Positions 50,994 to 63,308 of a stretch of DNA of 64,000 nt are shown here, piece by piece. Source of the DNA: Artemia franciscana. Taxonomy: Eukaryota; Arthropoda; Branchiopoda; Anostraca; Artemiidae. The stretch covers positions 33,711,354-33,775,353 of the forward strand of contig NC_088883.1 in NCBI RefSeq assembly GCF_032884065.1, given 5' to 3'. Each line of letters begins with the position of its first letter. The stretch's first letter is position 1. The notes under the pieces were generated by a model. It searched no databases. It was not told where the DNA came from and saw only the letters and a program-made list of their open reading frames with translations. Both the position numbers and the translations under genes were made by a program.

Positions 50994-52758
50994 GCAGACC
51001 AGTGTGGTTTATGAAATTATCTGTATGAAAATTATGAAGGATTGACTGAGGGTGATGCTCTACAGCATAGATATATATATGAACATTAGCAGAATGTCTT
51101 ATAGTCTCAATTAATCTAGAAGTCTCTTCATGACTGCCTCTTCACACAATGACAAATGTTTAGCTCATTACAACGGAATGATCTGATCCAATGCCAAGTC
51201 GCAATTGAAACTATTGTTCTGATGTACTCGGAACCTCCCATTCAGTGTGCTATGATGTGTTATTTTTGAAGAAACTTTTTGCTACTGTTGGTATATATAT
51301 TTATGCTGTGGTGATGTTCACAAGGAATAAACTGAGCAGTACTGAAGGTGTTCCAGGCTGGTTCTAGACAGACTCCTCCACCCCCACCCTTAGATTTTTC
51401 ATTTTTGAATTGAAATTTTTTTTGTAGGTCTTCATTTATTTTAAGGTCCTATTCAGGAAATCAGAAATATTTCAGAGTACATAAGAACATAAAGGCAAAA
51501 GATACATTTTTTTTTTCAAATCATAGAGCCAAAGGATTTTATTTGGATTTCTTTCTTAGTCTATTAGTTAAGTCTATTTGCTTTTGCAGCAAAGAATCAC
51601 CAATTCATTTTTTTAATTCAGTACAATTTTTAATTTCTTTAAAATTGCAAATAAATTAGAAAATTGCAAGTAAAAATTAAGATATTTTTTTTTATTAGTA
51701 CCACTCAATTTTAAAATTGCTAATTTTTTGCAAAGAAAAAAACCTGTACCTGTGCATTTTCCAGGACAAGAGTGAGGGAAGCTATAAGCCTTAAATTTGG
51801 TTTTTAATAGGGCTTTGCAACATCCTTCTCTTTTTAAGATATTGCAAGAAACACTTAATTATTTTTCGTTATTCTGAAATTGCGCAAAGGACTCGTGCAA
51901 CACCAACGCAGATGCATCTGACTGCAGACAAAAGGTATATATGTAGCACAGAATCTCTATCTCTCTCATCAGCACTGAACTCTGTTTCTCAGATGTCCAT
52001 GAGATAGCATTATTATTGCCGAAATCCTTTAATGTTGAAAAGACATCCATAAAATATTACTTTTTTTATATATACAAAAAAAATGGTGATTGCCTAAAGG
52101 ATTATTGTAGTCTTCCAGCCCTATCTGGAAGCTTATTCTGGAACAATTGAAGCATATTCTGAAGCTTACCAGCACAAAAGACTGCCGAGACCTGGAACTG
52201 AGCACCAAAGACTCTTTTAAGCTCTTAGGTGTTTGGTTAGACTAGTGGTCCCCAACAGATTACAGGCCATGTCCAACCTATTCATTTCTAAAATCCTGAT
52301 GTCCCTCTCGTGGTAATTAAATTTTTGTTTTTCAACAATTTATGTGTAAACGCCTGAAAAAGCTGAAACGGCTATTAATTTGGTGTTTTTTTTTCGGGTC
52401 GTCTTCTAGGCATATTTGATGCTATTGAAAAATAGGTAATAAACGGTGACATCTTATGGAAGTCTTTCCACCACTAAAGGCTTTTGGTAATAATTCTTTT
52501 TACCTTTTTTTTTCGTGTGAATGAGAGGCGTGATTCTCCCACTACAACTGACAATTCACTTCATGACAATTCATCATGCCGCCTAAAGCCAACATAGCTA
52601 TACATGCTCCTTCCATCCCAGTCTATTCAGAGGGTCAAGCTTTACCCCCTCCCAAGAAGTTCCAATTGCATTTAAATCATTCCTTATATCCTGTGATACC
52701 CATTGCTTTAAGTTGCACCTGTGAGAAATGTTTTAATTTAGTATATTTCTTTTTCCAG
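50994..52758. other. Unassigned; upstream part of glutamate carrier gene
   Basis: The first exon of the carrier, with the start codon and only about 7-10 residues, should lie upstream of 52759 but could not be picked out. Contents otherwise AT-rich and unrecognised. A polypyrimidine stretch ends at the 52757-52758 AG acceptor. Confidence 0.4.
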
Positions 52759-52893
52759 ATTATTACCAAAGATTGTTAATGGAGGAATAGCTGGAATTAT
52801 AGGTGTTTCATGTGTCTTTCCAATTGATTTAGTTAAAACAAGACTTCAGAATCAACAGATTGGGAAAAATGGAGAACGTCTCTATGCATCAAT
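52759..52893 (+). CDS. SLC25A22-like: Glutamate carrier, exon with first carrier signature
   Basis: Acceptor TTTTTCCAG ends at 52758, donor GTTTGTA begins 52894. It encodes the first membrane helix and [10 protein letters not shown]. The last two bases (AT) join G of the next exon to make Met. Confidence 0.92.
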
Positions 52894-54658
52894 GTTTGTA
52901 TATTTAATATTTACTTTTTTTACTACTTACATTACTATTTTTGAAGAAGAGTTAAGCGAATTATAGTAACTACTCACACCTTATATGTTGAGAATCTCAA
53001 AGAGTTAAATGAAAAAGAAAATTTTAAGCATTTTGTGGTTTTTTGGAAAGTAATTGTGGAAAAAAAAGTTTTTTATAACTCTGTAGTTATTTCTCAACTA
53101 GTATAAAAAAAAACTGTATATAACTCTAGTCTCTGATTAATGAAAATGATGGAAAAGGGAATACCTGGCCCCAGGGAAAAGATATACCCACAGACATCAA
53201 TATTTATTAGGCAACTAATTCTTAAAAAAAAAATATTAAATTATCTACAATCTTGATATTTTTTTTTTATAACAAAGCTAACAGCTCTATATTGGGCCTA
53301 AGAGTATAGGAGACTGGCACGAGTGTATTAAAGTGCTAGTTTTGAAAAAAATGAACATCGCCTTCTAGCGTTATTTTTTTTAGCGTTGTCCTTTTTTTTT
53401 AACTGGAAAAAAACCTTCCCAGGGAGTAAGTTTGGCTCTATATCCATTCATGATGGTTCAATTTTCTATCTCAACTCCTTAGCAAGATAATGAGAAGTCC
53501 CTGTTCAGTAATACTGCTATTTTGTCTATTTTTCTTAAGTATGTGTCATTTGTTTTTTTGCTGCCTTTTCAGCTCAAGCTAGACACTTAATTTTTACTTG
53601 ATAATATTTATTTGTAATACGAAATGCTATTGTTATTTTTGAAACTGGATTTCTAAAGAAAAACGAACTAGACAAAAAATGTAAAAATGCTCACAAAGGG
53701 TACTCAAACTGTTTGGGCCTCTATCCCAAAACGATGAAAAATCTTTCGGTTCCCTCCTTCGGGGCCATGCGTTTGCCTCTCCATCATTTTCCTTGTTCTG
53801 CAACTAGACATTTCTACAGAAAAAATAAAATAACAGTTGCAGATGCTTATTTTATTAGCAAATGCCATGAAACGTTAGTTTGTATGCTCTAAGATCTTTT
53901 CTTATGTTTTTTTTAGTATTTCCGGGAAAGATAATAGCCTAAAATATCTCCAAATACTATTGCTACTAACAACTCACCATATGATCCCAGTTATCGTGTC
54001 ATTATGAACAACCAGTCATGATCCAAAAACTGAAACCTGTCAACGTATGCTTGTTGAGATAGACTGCTCAACAAAAGCCAATATGCCATCTCTTATTCCT
54101 TTCAATCAAGCTTCGATATATTTGGCTAGTAGTGGTCAGCCCCCCCCCCCCCCTGTTACGGTCTGTGAAAAATAGAATGCTGGATTTTCTTGTTATAAAA
54201 TACCAGTCTTTATGCAACAAAATGAAAGAATCTGAAATTACCGTATGTCAAATAATATCGCGGTTACAGAAACGTGGAACCATGATATGTCGTCAGGTCA
54301 TATGGCAGGCTACGAAATTTTCCTGAGCTCATCTCCCCCCCCTCCCTCAAAATTTCTTGAAAATTTCACCTTCATACCCTTAAGCATAGTTGTATTAGTA
54401 GTCACAGTAGTAGTATTGATATCACTAGTAATAGTATTGAATAGCGCTAGGACTACTAACAGCGATAATTTTAGCCTATTGCCTTTTGGTCAGTAGAAAA
54501 TCCCTCTCATCAAGTCCTGGAAATTTCAACTTAATACAATTAGCCATTACTATGACATTGCTGATATGTCCTTTTGATAACCTGTACGTTCATATACTTC
54601 TTGAAGTTTTCATCTCAATGCTCTTAGCCCTACAAGTAGTTGCAATAGAAGTATAGTT

Positions 54659-54689
<31 letters not shown>

Positions 54690-57600
54690 AAGTAATAAAT
54701 ATAGTAGTAACAGTAGTATCAGTAGTAGTGTGCACATATTGCCTTTTGGTGAGATGATCTTCCCTTTTTAGCATTCTCTGAAAGTTTCAACTTAACAACC
54801 AAATCAATTCTTGAGATACGCTATTTTGACAATGTGCATGCACATAATGTCTTTTGATTTAGTTCAAATTTTCCCTCAATATTGTAAATGGAGTAATGTG
54901 GTAGTGGCAGTGGTGGTAGCTGTAGTAGTATTGGTAGTATGCAAATATTCCCTTTTGATAACCTCCCTTACCATTTCCTGAATTTTATAACTTAATATAC
55001 TCAGTTATTCCTGTGTTGCACCCTTTTGACAATGCATTTACACATGACTTTGTTTTGATTAAACATTCCTCTCAACATTCCCTGAAAAGCTCACCTGAAT
55101 ACCCTTCTTCTTCTTGGAAAGTAAAGTTCAAACATGCATACCTTTCTCAATAACATATACTATGTGTAAACAATGAACGAATTGCCTAACTTACAGCCCT
55201 TGTCCTGAGGACTGGGAGGAGGTTGACATCTCCAAAGACATAATTACTGGACCTTTCATCAATGCTGAACAAAATAACTCGTAAAATTTTGATTGTATTT
55301 GTTTTGGGGAATGAGAGGCTTGGGGGAGGGCTGATGGCCCTCCATTTACTTTTGATTCTTAAAAAGGGCATTAAAACTTCCGACTTCCAATCAAATGAGC
55401 TCCATCTGATCCAAAGTTTTTACAACTACCTGTTCCATAAAAGTCTTATAGGCCATGGACATAGCTTACAGCTCTTGCCCATGAGCTCTGGGGATTGTGT
55501 CAACCCTAAAGACATTGTTGTGTGATTTATGGACTGTAGGTAACAAAATGGCTATCTCACAATTTCAATTGAACGCCCTTGGGAAAAGAGGATGTCAGGG
55601 AGGGGTCTAGTTGCTGTCCATCACTTTTGACTCCTAAAAGGGAACTAGAACTATACATTTCAAGTCAAATGAGCCTCTTCTAAAGTTCTCACAACAATAT
55701 GCCCACAATATGCCACATATTGTGAGAGAAAAGTTCTCTCACAATATGCCCCTGCGGTATAACTTACAACCTTTATTCCTAAACTCTGGGGGATTCTATC
55801 CACCCCAAAGGGCTTGTTATATGATCTTTGGACTAATTTTGAATAAATGGCTATCTCAAATTTTTGATCGGATGCATTTGTGGAAAATACGGCAAAGGGG
55901 GGGGGCGTCCCCGATCACTTTGATTTTTAAAAAGGGAACTAGAGCATCTTAACTCCAATCCAATGAGCCCCCTCCGCAATTTTTACGACCACCCTTTCCA
56001 TAAAAACCTTGTATGCCCTCAGGGCATAACTTACAACCCTTGTACTGAGAGCTCTGTGTGTGTGTGTGGGGTTGTCATCCTCAAAGACAGAATTTCCAGA
56101 CCTTTCAACTACGCTGAACAAAATAGCTATCTCAAAATTTTGATTATATGTGTCTGACATGTGATCCAATAGAAATGGGGAACTGGTAAGCAAAGATGTT
56201 AACTCATGAAAATGAAGAGGTTTGGCAAATTTATTCTCAAAATCTAGGAGGGGGTGGGGTCAATTAAGTGTTCTTCGGATTTTTTCAATAATTACACCTG
56301 AAACGGATTTTTCCTATGAAAATACCAACAAAGGTGTTTTTTCAAGAATTAGGGGGGGGGCAAAATCAAGAAAGGCCAATTGCGCCCCCTCTACAAAATT
56401 AACGCCCCGAGTCCTAAGTGCGGTATCTTCAATGATCTAGCATGGGAAGACAGAGGAAGATGAATCATCTTTGCCATTCTCACTACTACATCAGGCGACT
56501 TCATTAAAACAGCAGACAACTTAAAATAACTAATTATTAGGACGGTTGTGTGCACTTTTACAAAACTTATTTTTAAATTCTCCATTTGAAGTTTTCCTAT
56601 CCCACCGGGCACAAGTTAAGATTTCATCTCCTTTATTTTACGTTTTATTACAGTTGATCAATTCTGTAACAATTTTATATCAGTCGATACAATTGATATA
56701 ACCAACCTTTCATTAATTATTATTCATTACTACCGAAATGCTTAACATTATTAATCTATGTAAATATACCAGTTATTTGGTTTATATTATTTAATAAATA
56801 ATAATTGCTAATTATGATTAATGCAACTAATTAGTATAATCATAGTATTACTTAATTTTTATCGTTTTGATTCTTATTTTTAGGGCGGATTGCTTCAGGA
56901 AAACCCTCAAGGCAGAAGGCTACTTTGGAATGTATAGAGGTAAGAACGTAAGTAATTTTTATAATCTATAGATACTTTGTTAACTTCACCCACTATTTTA
57001 ATTGATTGAACACTAAGATGAAAAGAATTGATTTGTGTTGACAGTATTGTATCTAATATGCAAAGGTTCAATAATACCATACTACTACTAACACCTATTG
57101 GGGCACCGAGCAGCCTTAGGTCCACGCCACCACAATTTATTCAAAGATTCATTCTTTCCTATGAATTCCTAAATTCCTCTAAATCTTATCTTATGACCTT
57201 GTCCATTCTATTTGGAGATGACCTGCTTTTCGTTTGTCCCTAGGTTGTTGCAATGCCGTGCCGTTTACTAGGCTATAATTTCGTCGAGAAGTGCCCACTC
57301 TTCAAGGTCATCCTGCATCGTAACTAACCGTCATGGTTCTAGTTCGGCAAACTAGTGAAAAACAACATCACTATAGGACCACGCAGGTAGGGCTGCCCTC
57401 CCGGGTATAGGCACGGAGGAATGAACTTTCTACAAAATGGAGACCCCAATCCATATCGGAGTACGGGCAGAGCTCCAGAATTTTTGTATCCATACTATTG
57501 TCGTCAAAATATTCTCCTTTACTATAATTCCGAATTTTAATTTCTAAAAATGCACAAATAATATAGATTCATGCGTTCAGAAGTGAATACGTTTAGTGGA

Positions 57601-60600
57601 TTGTATCCTTATATCTCCAGGTTTTAATACCAAAAATTCCCCTCTACACACACGTCTTGTGACCATTTTCATGTATTGGAAAAGTTTCACAGCTACATTT
57701 TGTAGGCCTATTTTAAAGAAAATAATTGCAAAATAGTCAATATATGACGAAATAAGCTCGAATAAACAAGAAATGAAATTCAACCCAAAATTCAAGAATA
57801 TTTATTTATTATTCTCCATGTTATTACTATTATTACTATTATTATTCTCGATATAGTAAGGATATGTTTAAAGTTTATGATCAAATTCTAGTGGTATAAT
57901 TTGTTATTATAGGAGTCGGGCTGGTTATAAGAAGGAGACAAACAAGAAGTAATCCATGTGGCGAAAGAGTGGTGCCAACGAGGGGATATTTACCTTTATC
58001 CCCCCCCCTTCCCATAGATTTTAAGAATTTTTTATGCGGCGTGTTTCCTTGAGAACTCGCTTTTTTCGTATTTTCATTGAAAATTGAAAAAATATTCCCC
58101 TCCTATATTTTGAAAGGTATGTTAGTGTTAATCCCCCCGTAATTACTGTGAATTGTTGCCAACGGTCGTTAATTATATTTTTAGTGTAGATGTGTCATTA
58201 GTTGTGTCGTATATGGCCAAAGAGTTTGATCAGCATTAAATTCAATAATTGTCAATAGTATATCTAAATATTTTTTTTTAACCTAGCAAATTATCTAGTA
58301 TTTCAGATTGATGCTTGGTGAATGTTTTTTTCCTCTTCTTTTTTTAATTATGGATTTGCTTTGAATATTGATAAATGCGAGTACATACCATTTAATGTAA
58401 AATCGTCATCTACAGTTTTTGTTTACTACCGTGGAAATCTTCTTCAAACCGATTTGCTAATTTTATTAAGTGGCTTGGAATCCATATTCGCAGTACGCTG
58501 TCAGAGTTCCGTTCAAAAGCTGTTGCCAACATTAAACAGTAGCTTCAGATAGGCTACGGAAAATCGTCGTTAATCAAACAGAAGCTTCAGATAGGCTATG
58601 GGAAAATCGTCGCTAATCACTCACGTCGAGTACTCGCCCGTCTTCATAGTAATTTTTGCGACCAGTCTGTTCTATTTATTTCTTGTATGTATTCACTGCT
58701 CAAGAAAAAGCAACTAAAATCAATTTGAATGATGTACTTTAGGTACCTGAAGTACCTATTTTATTTGCCTCGTTCTTACCGTAATCATATTATTGTTAGT
58801 AAATTCAGTGCTACAGAGTCATTTGAAATATTAAATACTGTTCTAGCTGATAATGTTGTTTTTTCTCTGGGTTGTTTCCACCCCCTAATCCGGTTATTTG
58901 GCCGTTCATGGTTGTGTATTATATTTGTGCATTTTAATTTTTCTTTTTTGTTTCTTTTTCCTAGTACTTCGCTTGGGTTTTGTTGTTCGATATCAAGTTA
59001 AAAATAAATTATTATTATGGCACTTTATAACCGTGTAACCTTCTGTAGTTCCCAAAACTAATTTGGTTTTCATGTTTTTACGTAAAACAAGAGAAGAAGG
59101 AAGAATCAAAAGAAGAAGAAGATACGTGAAATCAGAGAATAAGCAATGAAATATTCTGCCTAAATGTTTCTCTTTAATTATATTTACCACCGTATATTTT
59201 CCGTGTCCATTTTTCTTTTCAGATCTAACTTTTTCTTTGAGAATAAGCCTAACGAGTGTATCTTCATGGCTCTCAATTTAAATGCCAAAAATCCAGGGTT
59301 GACTAAACTTATTTTTGGGCGCAAAACAATGAAATTACAACTTCTATTTAATCATTATTTGATTCAAATTATGATTTTCCATTAACTTATATTTTGTATT
59401 AACTATTCAAAATTTGTCTTTCCAATGTAATTCAATTATAATTTAATTCATTTATGACATCATTCGCCTTTTAATTTTTTCGTAAGACCAGAACAGATAC
59501 ATAAAATGTTTGGCTTAGGTATTTCTGTTTGTTACTCTTCGCGCCTGTTTTAATTTTGCATCAATAACGGCTTTTCTTTAAGGTTCGGCGGTGAATATTG
59601 TTTTGGTGACACCAGAAAAGGCGATCAAGCTTGCAGCAAATGATTTTTTTCGACACCATTATACTGGACAGTCTGGGTAAACTTCTCCCATATACGGTTA
59701 TTCCCACTCTATACTAGTTCATTTCTCTTTTTGTTTTCTAGTTAGAATGTAAATATCATTTTCTAGCTCACGATATTTTAGTCGTATTGTAAATGTCTTG
59801 CGACATAGCCGTATTTGTAAACTAAACTTTGAGCAATGTGTGACCCAAGGTTCTTAAAGTACTAAGGTCAATGAAAATGAAATCTGATTGTTTGAATTTG
59901 TTAAGTGGAAACTTAACCTGGTGTTAAGTTATCTGGTGTCTCTAGTATTTCTGGGTCTTTACTCAAAGCACTAAGGACTGTGAAAATCAAGTTTGATTAT
60001 TTGAATTGGTTAAGTGGAAACTTAACCTGGTGTTAAGTTAGCTGGTGTATCTGGTGTCTCTAGTATTTCAGGGTCTTTATTCAAAGGACCAAGGGCAGTG
60101 AAAGTGAAATCTGATTATTTGAATTGATTAAGTGGAAACTTAACCTTAAGTTAACTGGTGTATCTGGTGTCTCTAGTATTTCAGGGTCTTTACTCAAAGC
60201 ACCAAGATCAGTGAAAATGAAATCTGATCATTCATAATCGGTTAAATGGGAGCATACATAACCACGTATATTTTTCGTAAATAGGAAAAATCAAGAAATC
60301 AATTCTTAATAAAAAAGCCCTCCAATTGGAGTTCAGCTATTTGGTGGTAGCGGGTACAAAATTAAAAGGAAAAAAACTTGGATGAATTCGAGCAAAAAAA
60401 GCTAAAAGCACCAAAAAAACTCAAGAAGTTGCAGCTTTTCTTTGAAAGTTTACTCTGCTTTGGGAATTAACATATTGCTATTGTTTGAATATTAACTAAC
60501 AAAAAGTTTTATCAAATTCGATAATACGTTCTCTTATTGATTTTCATTGTTATTGTAGAAATATAACTGACTTTACGTTATTAATTAAAAGTGTAATAAA

Positions 60601-62091
60601 TGTTGAACGGACATAATATTTTGATTGGTCAATCTTACATTTTGACAACCACTCACTGCATAATCAGTTGATCAATCAACCAATCAATTCTCTTTTTTTT
60701 TCTCGAAAACTGTTAATTCCTGGTTGGAACTCAGCCACAAAGCAGATTTCCATAGTTAGATCTGATCTTCATATTTTTGTCGAGTTTTGGAGATACGGTA
60801 GAAATGTAGCTGAAGGGGGTCCACCGGAACCAGTAAAACTTTTTAAGTTGTCTCTGAGAGAAAAATTTTGGGAACCTCTGCTGAAAATTGATACTATTTG
60901 GTCACTTTTTTGTGCCATAAGTCACTTTTTTAGAGGGGATAAGTGCATAGAAGCCCTGCTATTACGAGTTACTTTTGTTATTTATTTATCTGGGGATGAA
61001 GGATGACAGATTGCCAAAGGTAGTCCTTGTCAGCCAACCATCTAGGCCCAAACGAAAAGGAGGTTTTCTCCGAATGGGGTGGGAAGATTTCGTAAGGAAA
61101 GATTTAAGGGGAAATAGGACAATTTCTTGGGATGGTATAAAAAGAGCCTTTAAATAGATTGGTGATGGAAGAGGACCATGTGTAGTTGTGTTCCCTCAGG
61201 CGGCTTGGGGCCACAGTGAGTTGTTAGTTCCTGAAGACGTTCCAGAAACTAAATTCAAGGGAAAATTTTGCATTCATAAATCTTGTCCTGGGTTTTGTGG
61301 TTGTAGTCAGTAAGGGGTTAAATATGAGAATTAATCTTAATGTTTCTGTTTCGTTTTTTATTTTCCCTGTGGGTGGTGCCCTTTGGGTTCTGGAGGATGG
61401 CAGCAAGCCTGCAACTCAACCCTTATTCTTTATCTAGTCTTAGGACTTGCTATCTAGAGAAGATGCGTTTAGCGGAGAAGCTTTTGAATCATTATCCGTT
61501 TTTACAAACTTATTTGATCAGGATTAACTTTTTGTGATTCTTTATAGCCAGAGCCGTCCTGGCCGAGTGGATTGGTGCGCTGGGTTCAGGATCCTGTGTC
61601 TGAGAGGACGCGGGTTCGAATCCCAGTATATCCAATTGTTCAGATTGGGACGGGGGTCAGTGGCGTGATTCTGTAAGCTTAGTCAGAGTCGACAAAGTTC
61701 TAAATGGGTACCTGGAGAAATCTGGGGAAGGTAAACAGGAAGGGTGTGCGAAAGCACAGGATGGTTGGCCCCCAATCCCATTGCACTTCCTGGCTAAAGG
61801 GCCAAGAAACGGAGATCAGCACCGCCGGTAGGGACTGTAAAGTCTAATGCCGTTTCCTTTTTTTTATATAGCAAAGCTGTTGTAATAAGCCAAATATTAT
61901 ATTTTTCAAGTTTATTTTTTAGTTTCTATTGACTCAAGGAGATATTTTTTTGATTTTAAGATTAACACTTTGGAGGGAAATGGCTGCTGGTGCATCCGCT
62001 GGCTTTTGCCAGGTTATCATTACAACGCCTATGGAACTACTGAAGATTCAACTTCAGGATGCGGGAAGATTGACAGCACAGTCTAGAAATG
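52759..62091 (+). CDS. SLC25A22-like: Mitochondrial glutamate carrier, four exons visible, incomplete at both ends
   Basis: Exons at 52759-52893, 56884-56939, 59583-59676 and 61961-62091 join in frame across GT-AG introns (phases 2, 1, 2). Together they give [134 protein letters not shown] and SRN. This matches the glutamate/H+ symporters SLC25A18/A22 of the inner mitochondrial membrane, which bring glutamate into the matrix. Carrier signatures PxDxxK (PIDLVK, exon 1) and PxExxK (PMELLK, exon 4) are present, as are the [15 protein letters not shown] residues typical of this subfamily. The start codon exon and everything after the second signature lie outside or unseen. The introns total more than 8 kb and are packed with repeats. 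Confidence 0.93.
52894..54339 (+). other. Intron of glutamate carrier, unassigned part
   Basis: AT-rich intron sequence with homopolymer runs. No repeat or exon recognised. Confidence 0.5.
54340..55110 (+). repeat. ~285-bp tandem repeat, three units, with (TAG)n
   Basis: Each unit has a TAG/GTA trinucleotide run (longest 54655-54690), then CATATTGCCTTTTGGT-like text, CTCTGAAAGTTTCAACTTAA, TGAGATACGCTATTTTGACA, and CATGCACATAATG...TTTTGATT. Units begin near 54380, 54660 and 54900. It lies in the first visible intron of the carrier gene. Confidence 0.7.
55111..55189 (+). other. Spacer between tandem arrays
   Basis: Nothing recognised. Confidence 0.4.
55190..56170 (+). repeat. ~310-bp tandem repeat array, about three and a half units
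   Basis: Shared blocks: ACAAAATGGCTATCTCA.AATTTTGAT, GGGAGGG.C.A.TG.CC.TCCA, ACTTTTGA.TCTTAAAAAGGG, TCAAATGAGC, CCATAAAA.CCTTAT, CATAACTTACAACCCTTG and GAGCTCTG.GGGATTGT. Units start near 55262, 55545, 55840 and 56105. Also seen at 37480 and 42720, so the repeat is dispersed genome-wide as well as tandem. Confidence 0.75.
56171..56883 (+). other. Intron of glutamate carrier, unassigned part
   Basis: 56222-56400 contains a GGGGGTGGGG-type stretch often found in the dispersed repeats of this window. Otherwise AT-rich, with no recognised feature. Confidence 0.4.
56884..56939 (+). CDS. SLC25A22-like: Glutamate carrier, 56-bp exon
   Basis: Acceptor TTTTTAG ends at 56883, donor GTAAGA begins 56940. 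It encodes [18 protein letters not shown], the matrix loop with the EGYFGMYRG element of mitochondrial carriers. Confidence 0.92.
56940..58319 (+). other. Intron of glutamate carrier, unassigned part
   Basis: A plus frame at 57028-57243 ends [13 protein letters not shown], which recalls the F.DD box of an RT. The context before it ([18 protein letters not shown]) is not convincing, so I do not call an RT. No other features. Confidence 0.35.
58320..59010 (+). pseudogene. LINE RT C-terminal fragment in carrier intron
   Basis: Plus-strand frames: [20 protein letters not shown] and [31 protein letters not shown] (in another frame); then after a ~40-bp internal duplication (GCTTCAGATAGGCTA twice, 58540-58615) [28 protein letters not shown] and [14 protein letters not shown]. 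The N.DKCEY...WLGI order is typical of the end of LINE RTs. Heavily broken. Confidence 0.7.
59011..59582 (+). other. Intron of glutamate carrier, unassigned part
   Basis: AT-rich, with a polypyrimidine tract before the 59582 acceptor. Nothing else recognised. Confidence 0.5.
59583..59676 (+). CDS. SLC25A22-like: Glutamate carrier, 94-bp exon
   Basis: Acceptor CTTTAAG ends at 59582, donor GTAAAC begins 59677. It encodes [20 protein letters not shown] and [10 protein letters not shown], the second helix. Confidence 0.92.
59860..60245 (+). repeat. ~110-120-bp tandem repeat, three and a half units
   Basis: Units contain AGTGAAAATGAAATCTGATT, TTAAGTGGAAACTTAACCT and CTGGTGTCTCTAGTATTTC, starting near 59868, 59972, 60090 and 60208. 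TTAAGT..AACTTAA within each can fold as a small hairpin. It lies in the third visible intron. Confidence 0.85.
60246..60667 (+). other. Intron of glutamate carrier, unassigned part
   Basis: AT-rich, no recognised feature. Confidence 0.45.
60668..61160 (+). pseudogene. LINE scraps: pre-RT linker and RT tail
   Basis: 60720-60890 reads [36 protein letters not shown] and [11 protein letters not shown], like the GWN......R..F..W...G segment between endonuclease and RT of CR1/Jockey-type LINEs. 60990-61115 reads [20 protein letters not shown] and [11 protein letters not shown], like the RM.D.RLPK......GKR..G tail seen after some LINE RTs. The RT between them is absent, so there was a large internal deletion or two separate pieces. 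I am fairly unsure of the clade. Confidence 0.5.
61161..61550 (+). other. Intron of glutamate carrier, unassigned part
   Basis: No recognised feature. Confidence 0.4.
61551..61875 (+). mobile_element. tRNA-Leu-like SINE
   Basis: The head resembles a tRNA-Leu: A box TGGCCGAGTGG (61560-61570), a poorly paired anticodon arm whose loop would present CAG, B box GGTTCGAATCC (61613-61623). The acceptor ends do not pair and about 240 bp of non-tRNA body follow (CGGGGGTCAGTGGCGTGATT, GGGTACCTGG, GGAGATCAGCACCGCCGG), ending in a T-rich tail. Hence a SINE, not a tRNA gene. It lies in the intron 85 bp before the 61961 exon. Confidence 0.75.
61961..62091 (+). CDS. SLC25A22-like: Glutamate carrier, exon with second carrier signature
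   Basis: Acceptor GATTTTAAG ends at 61960, donor GTAAGT begins 62092. It encodes [40 protein letters not shown] and SRN. The next exon is not seen before 64000. Confidence 0.92.
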
Positions 62092-62109
62092 GTAAGTTTA
62101 CCTTTAATT

Positions 62110-62770
62110 TTTAAAAAGTTGACATTTTCAAAAGTTCCTTTCATAGACAAACATTGATGCTCGGAACTGACAGGAACTCTTTTTAAAAGTTCAGAATCAC
62201 ACATTAAAAGTGAGAGTATGTTTATGTACTTTTCATCGTCACAAAAGAAAATGCTTCTCAATGCGCATGGCAGTTCTACAGTTTCACATGCCAGTTTTAA
62301 TGCGCGTGCGCGCCTGGTAAGTTGTATATCTGGTTTATGGTCAAACTGTACGGGGTAATCCATTCGGGAAGTTTATTGTATTGTTCAAGAAAAAAATTCA
62401 AATTGAAGAGAAAAAATTGTTTTAAAAATTTAAGAAAGAAAAGATATTCGATATTTTTTTTATTTTTTTTCATAAGCAAATACCAATGCTAAGAACTGGC
62501 ACAGATTTTCTTTTAAAAACTTCTAGAGTTAAATCTTAAAAGTAAAAGTTGAATATATACTTTTCATCATTACAAAAAAATTGCTGCTTAAAGTCAATGA
62601 CTGTTAAAGTACATCAGGGACGTCTGGTAGGTAAATTTTCTGGAAGCTGGTTAAGTTTTTTTTTTAATTCCAGTTTTTCAAAAAATGCCATTTATTTTTT
62701 TTTTCATAGATTAACACAAAGAATGAGAATTCGCACGAACAATGTTCTAAAAAAATCTTAAAGTTGTCTG
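62110..62770 (+). repeat. Tandem units in last visible intron
   Basis: TTTCATAGACAAACATTGATGC (62140), TTTCATAAGCAAATACCAATGC (62467) and TTTCATAGATTAACACAAAG (62702) begin three diverged units with TTTTAAAA.TTC, AAAAGT and CTTTTCATC.TCACAAAA in the same order in the first two. Unit length is about 330 and 240 bp. Confidence 0.5.
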
Positions 62771-62974
62771 TATATTACAAAATTTCTGAAGACGTTTTGG
62801 CTACTAGTTCCTGCATTTATCTATATACCGCTTTGACTTGTGGCGATTCAAAAATAACAAAGCTACTAAACCTTTGGCCGAAGCTAATCTCTACATGCTA
62901 ATATCTAGTGCCCTTTAAATATCACCCTAGGGCACTATCTCTAGTACCCTTTTAAAAGCGGCAACATTCACTGA

Positions 62975-63165
62975 TATAATAAAAAAAACTGTAAAATTTG
63001 TGTGGTCTCAAATTGTGAACAGTTTTAGGTGATTGAAATGAAACATAAAATGTCAAAAAACATGACACAAAAAAAAGTCAAACCTGTAAAAATAAAATGT
63101 GTGTGGTTTCAAATGGTGAACTGTTTTAGGTGATGAAATTTAAAATAAAATTTTAAGTTCAAACT
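62975..63165 (+). repeat. Dimer of ~105-bp units
   Basis: GTGTGGTCTCAAATTGTGAACAGTTTTAGGTGA and GTGTGGTTTCAAATGGTGAACTGTTTTAGGTGA lie about 100 bp apart, each preceded by TGTAAAA. Confidence 0.65.
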
Positions 63166-63308
63166 GGGTTCAGAATTCCAGATTCTAAAATTGTACTCTC
63201 CAGTAGAACCACCGTGTGTTGATGCATACACATAGGAACTAGCGAGTCTTCTAACGGCTCAATAAAGTGTACTATGGTGTTCCGTATGATAGACTTTATT
63301 ATAGAATA

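Noticed and set aside
52576-52779. 67-aa frame overlapping the first visible carrier exon as the gene's N-terminus
   Set aside because: It is in a different frame from the carrier and does not resemble the family's N-terminus.
57028-57243. RT piece from [13 protein letters not shown]
   Set aside because: Only the short DD motif fits; the sequence before it lacks the usual RT blocks.
61560-61634. A tRNA-Leu gene
   Set aside because: The acceptor stem does not pair, the anticodon stem has mismatches, and a SINE body and tail follow.
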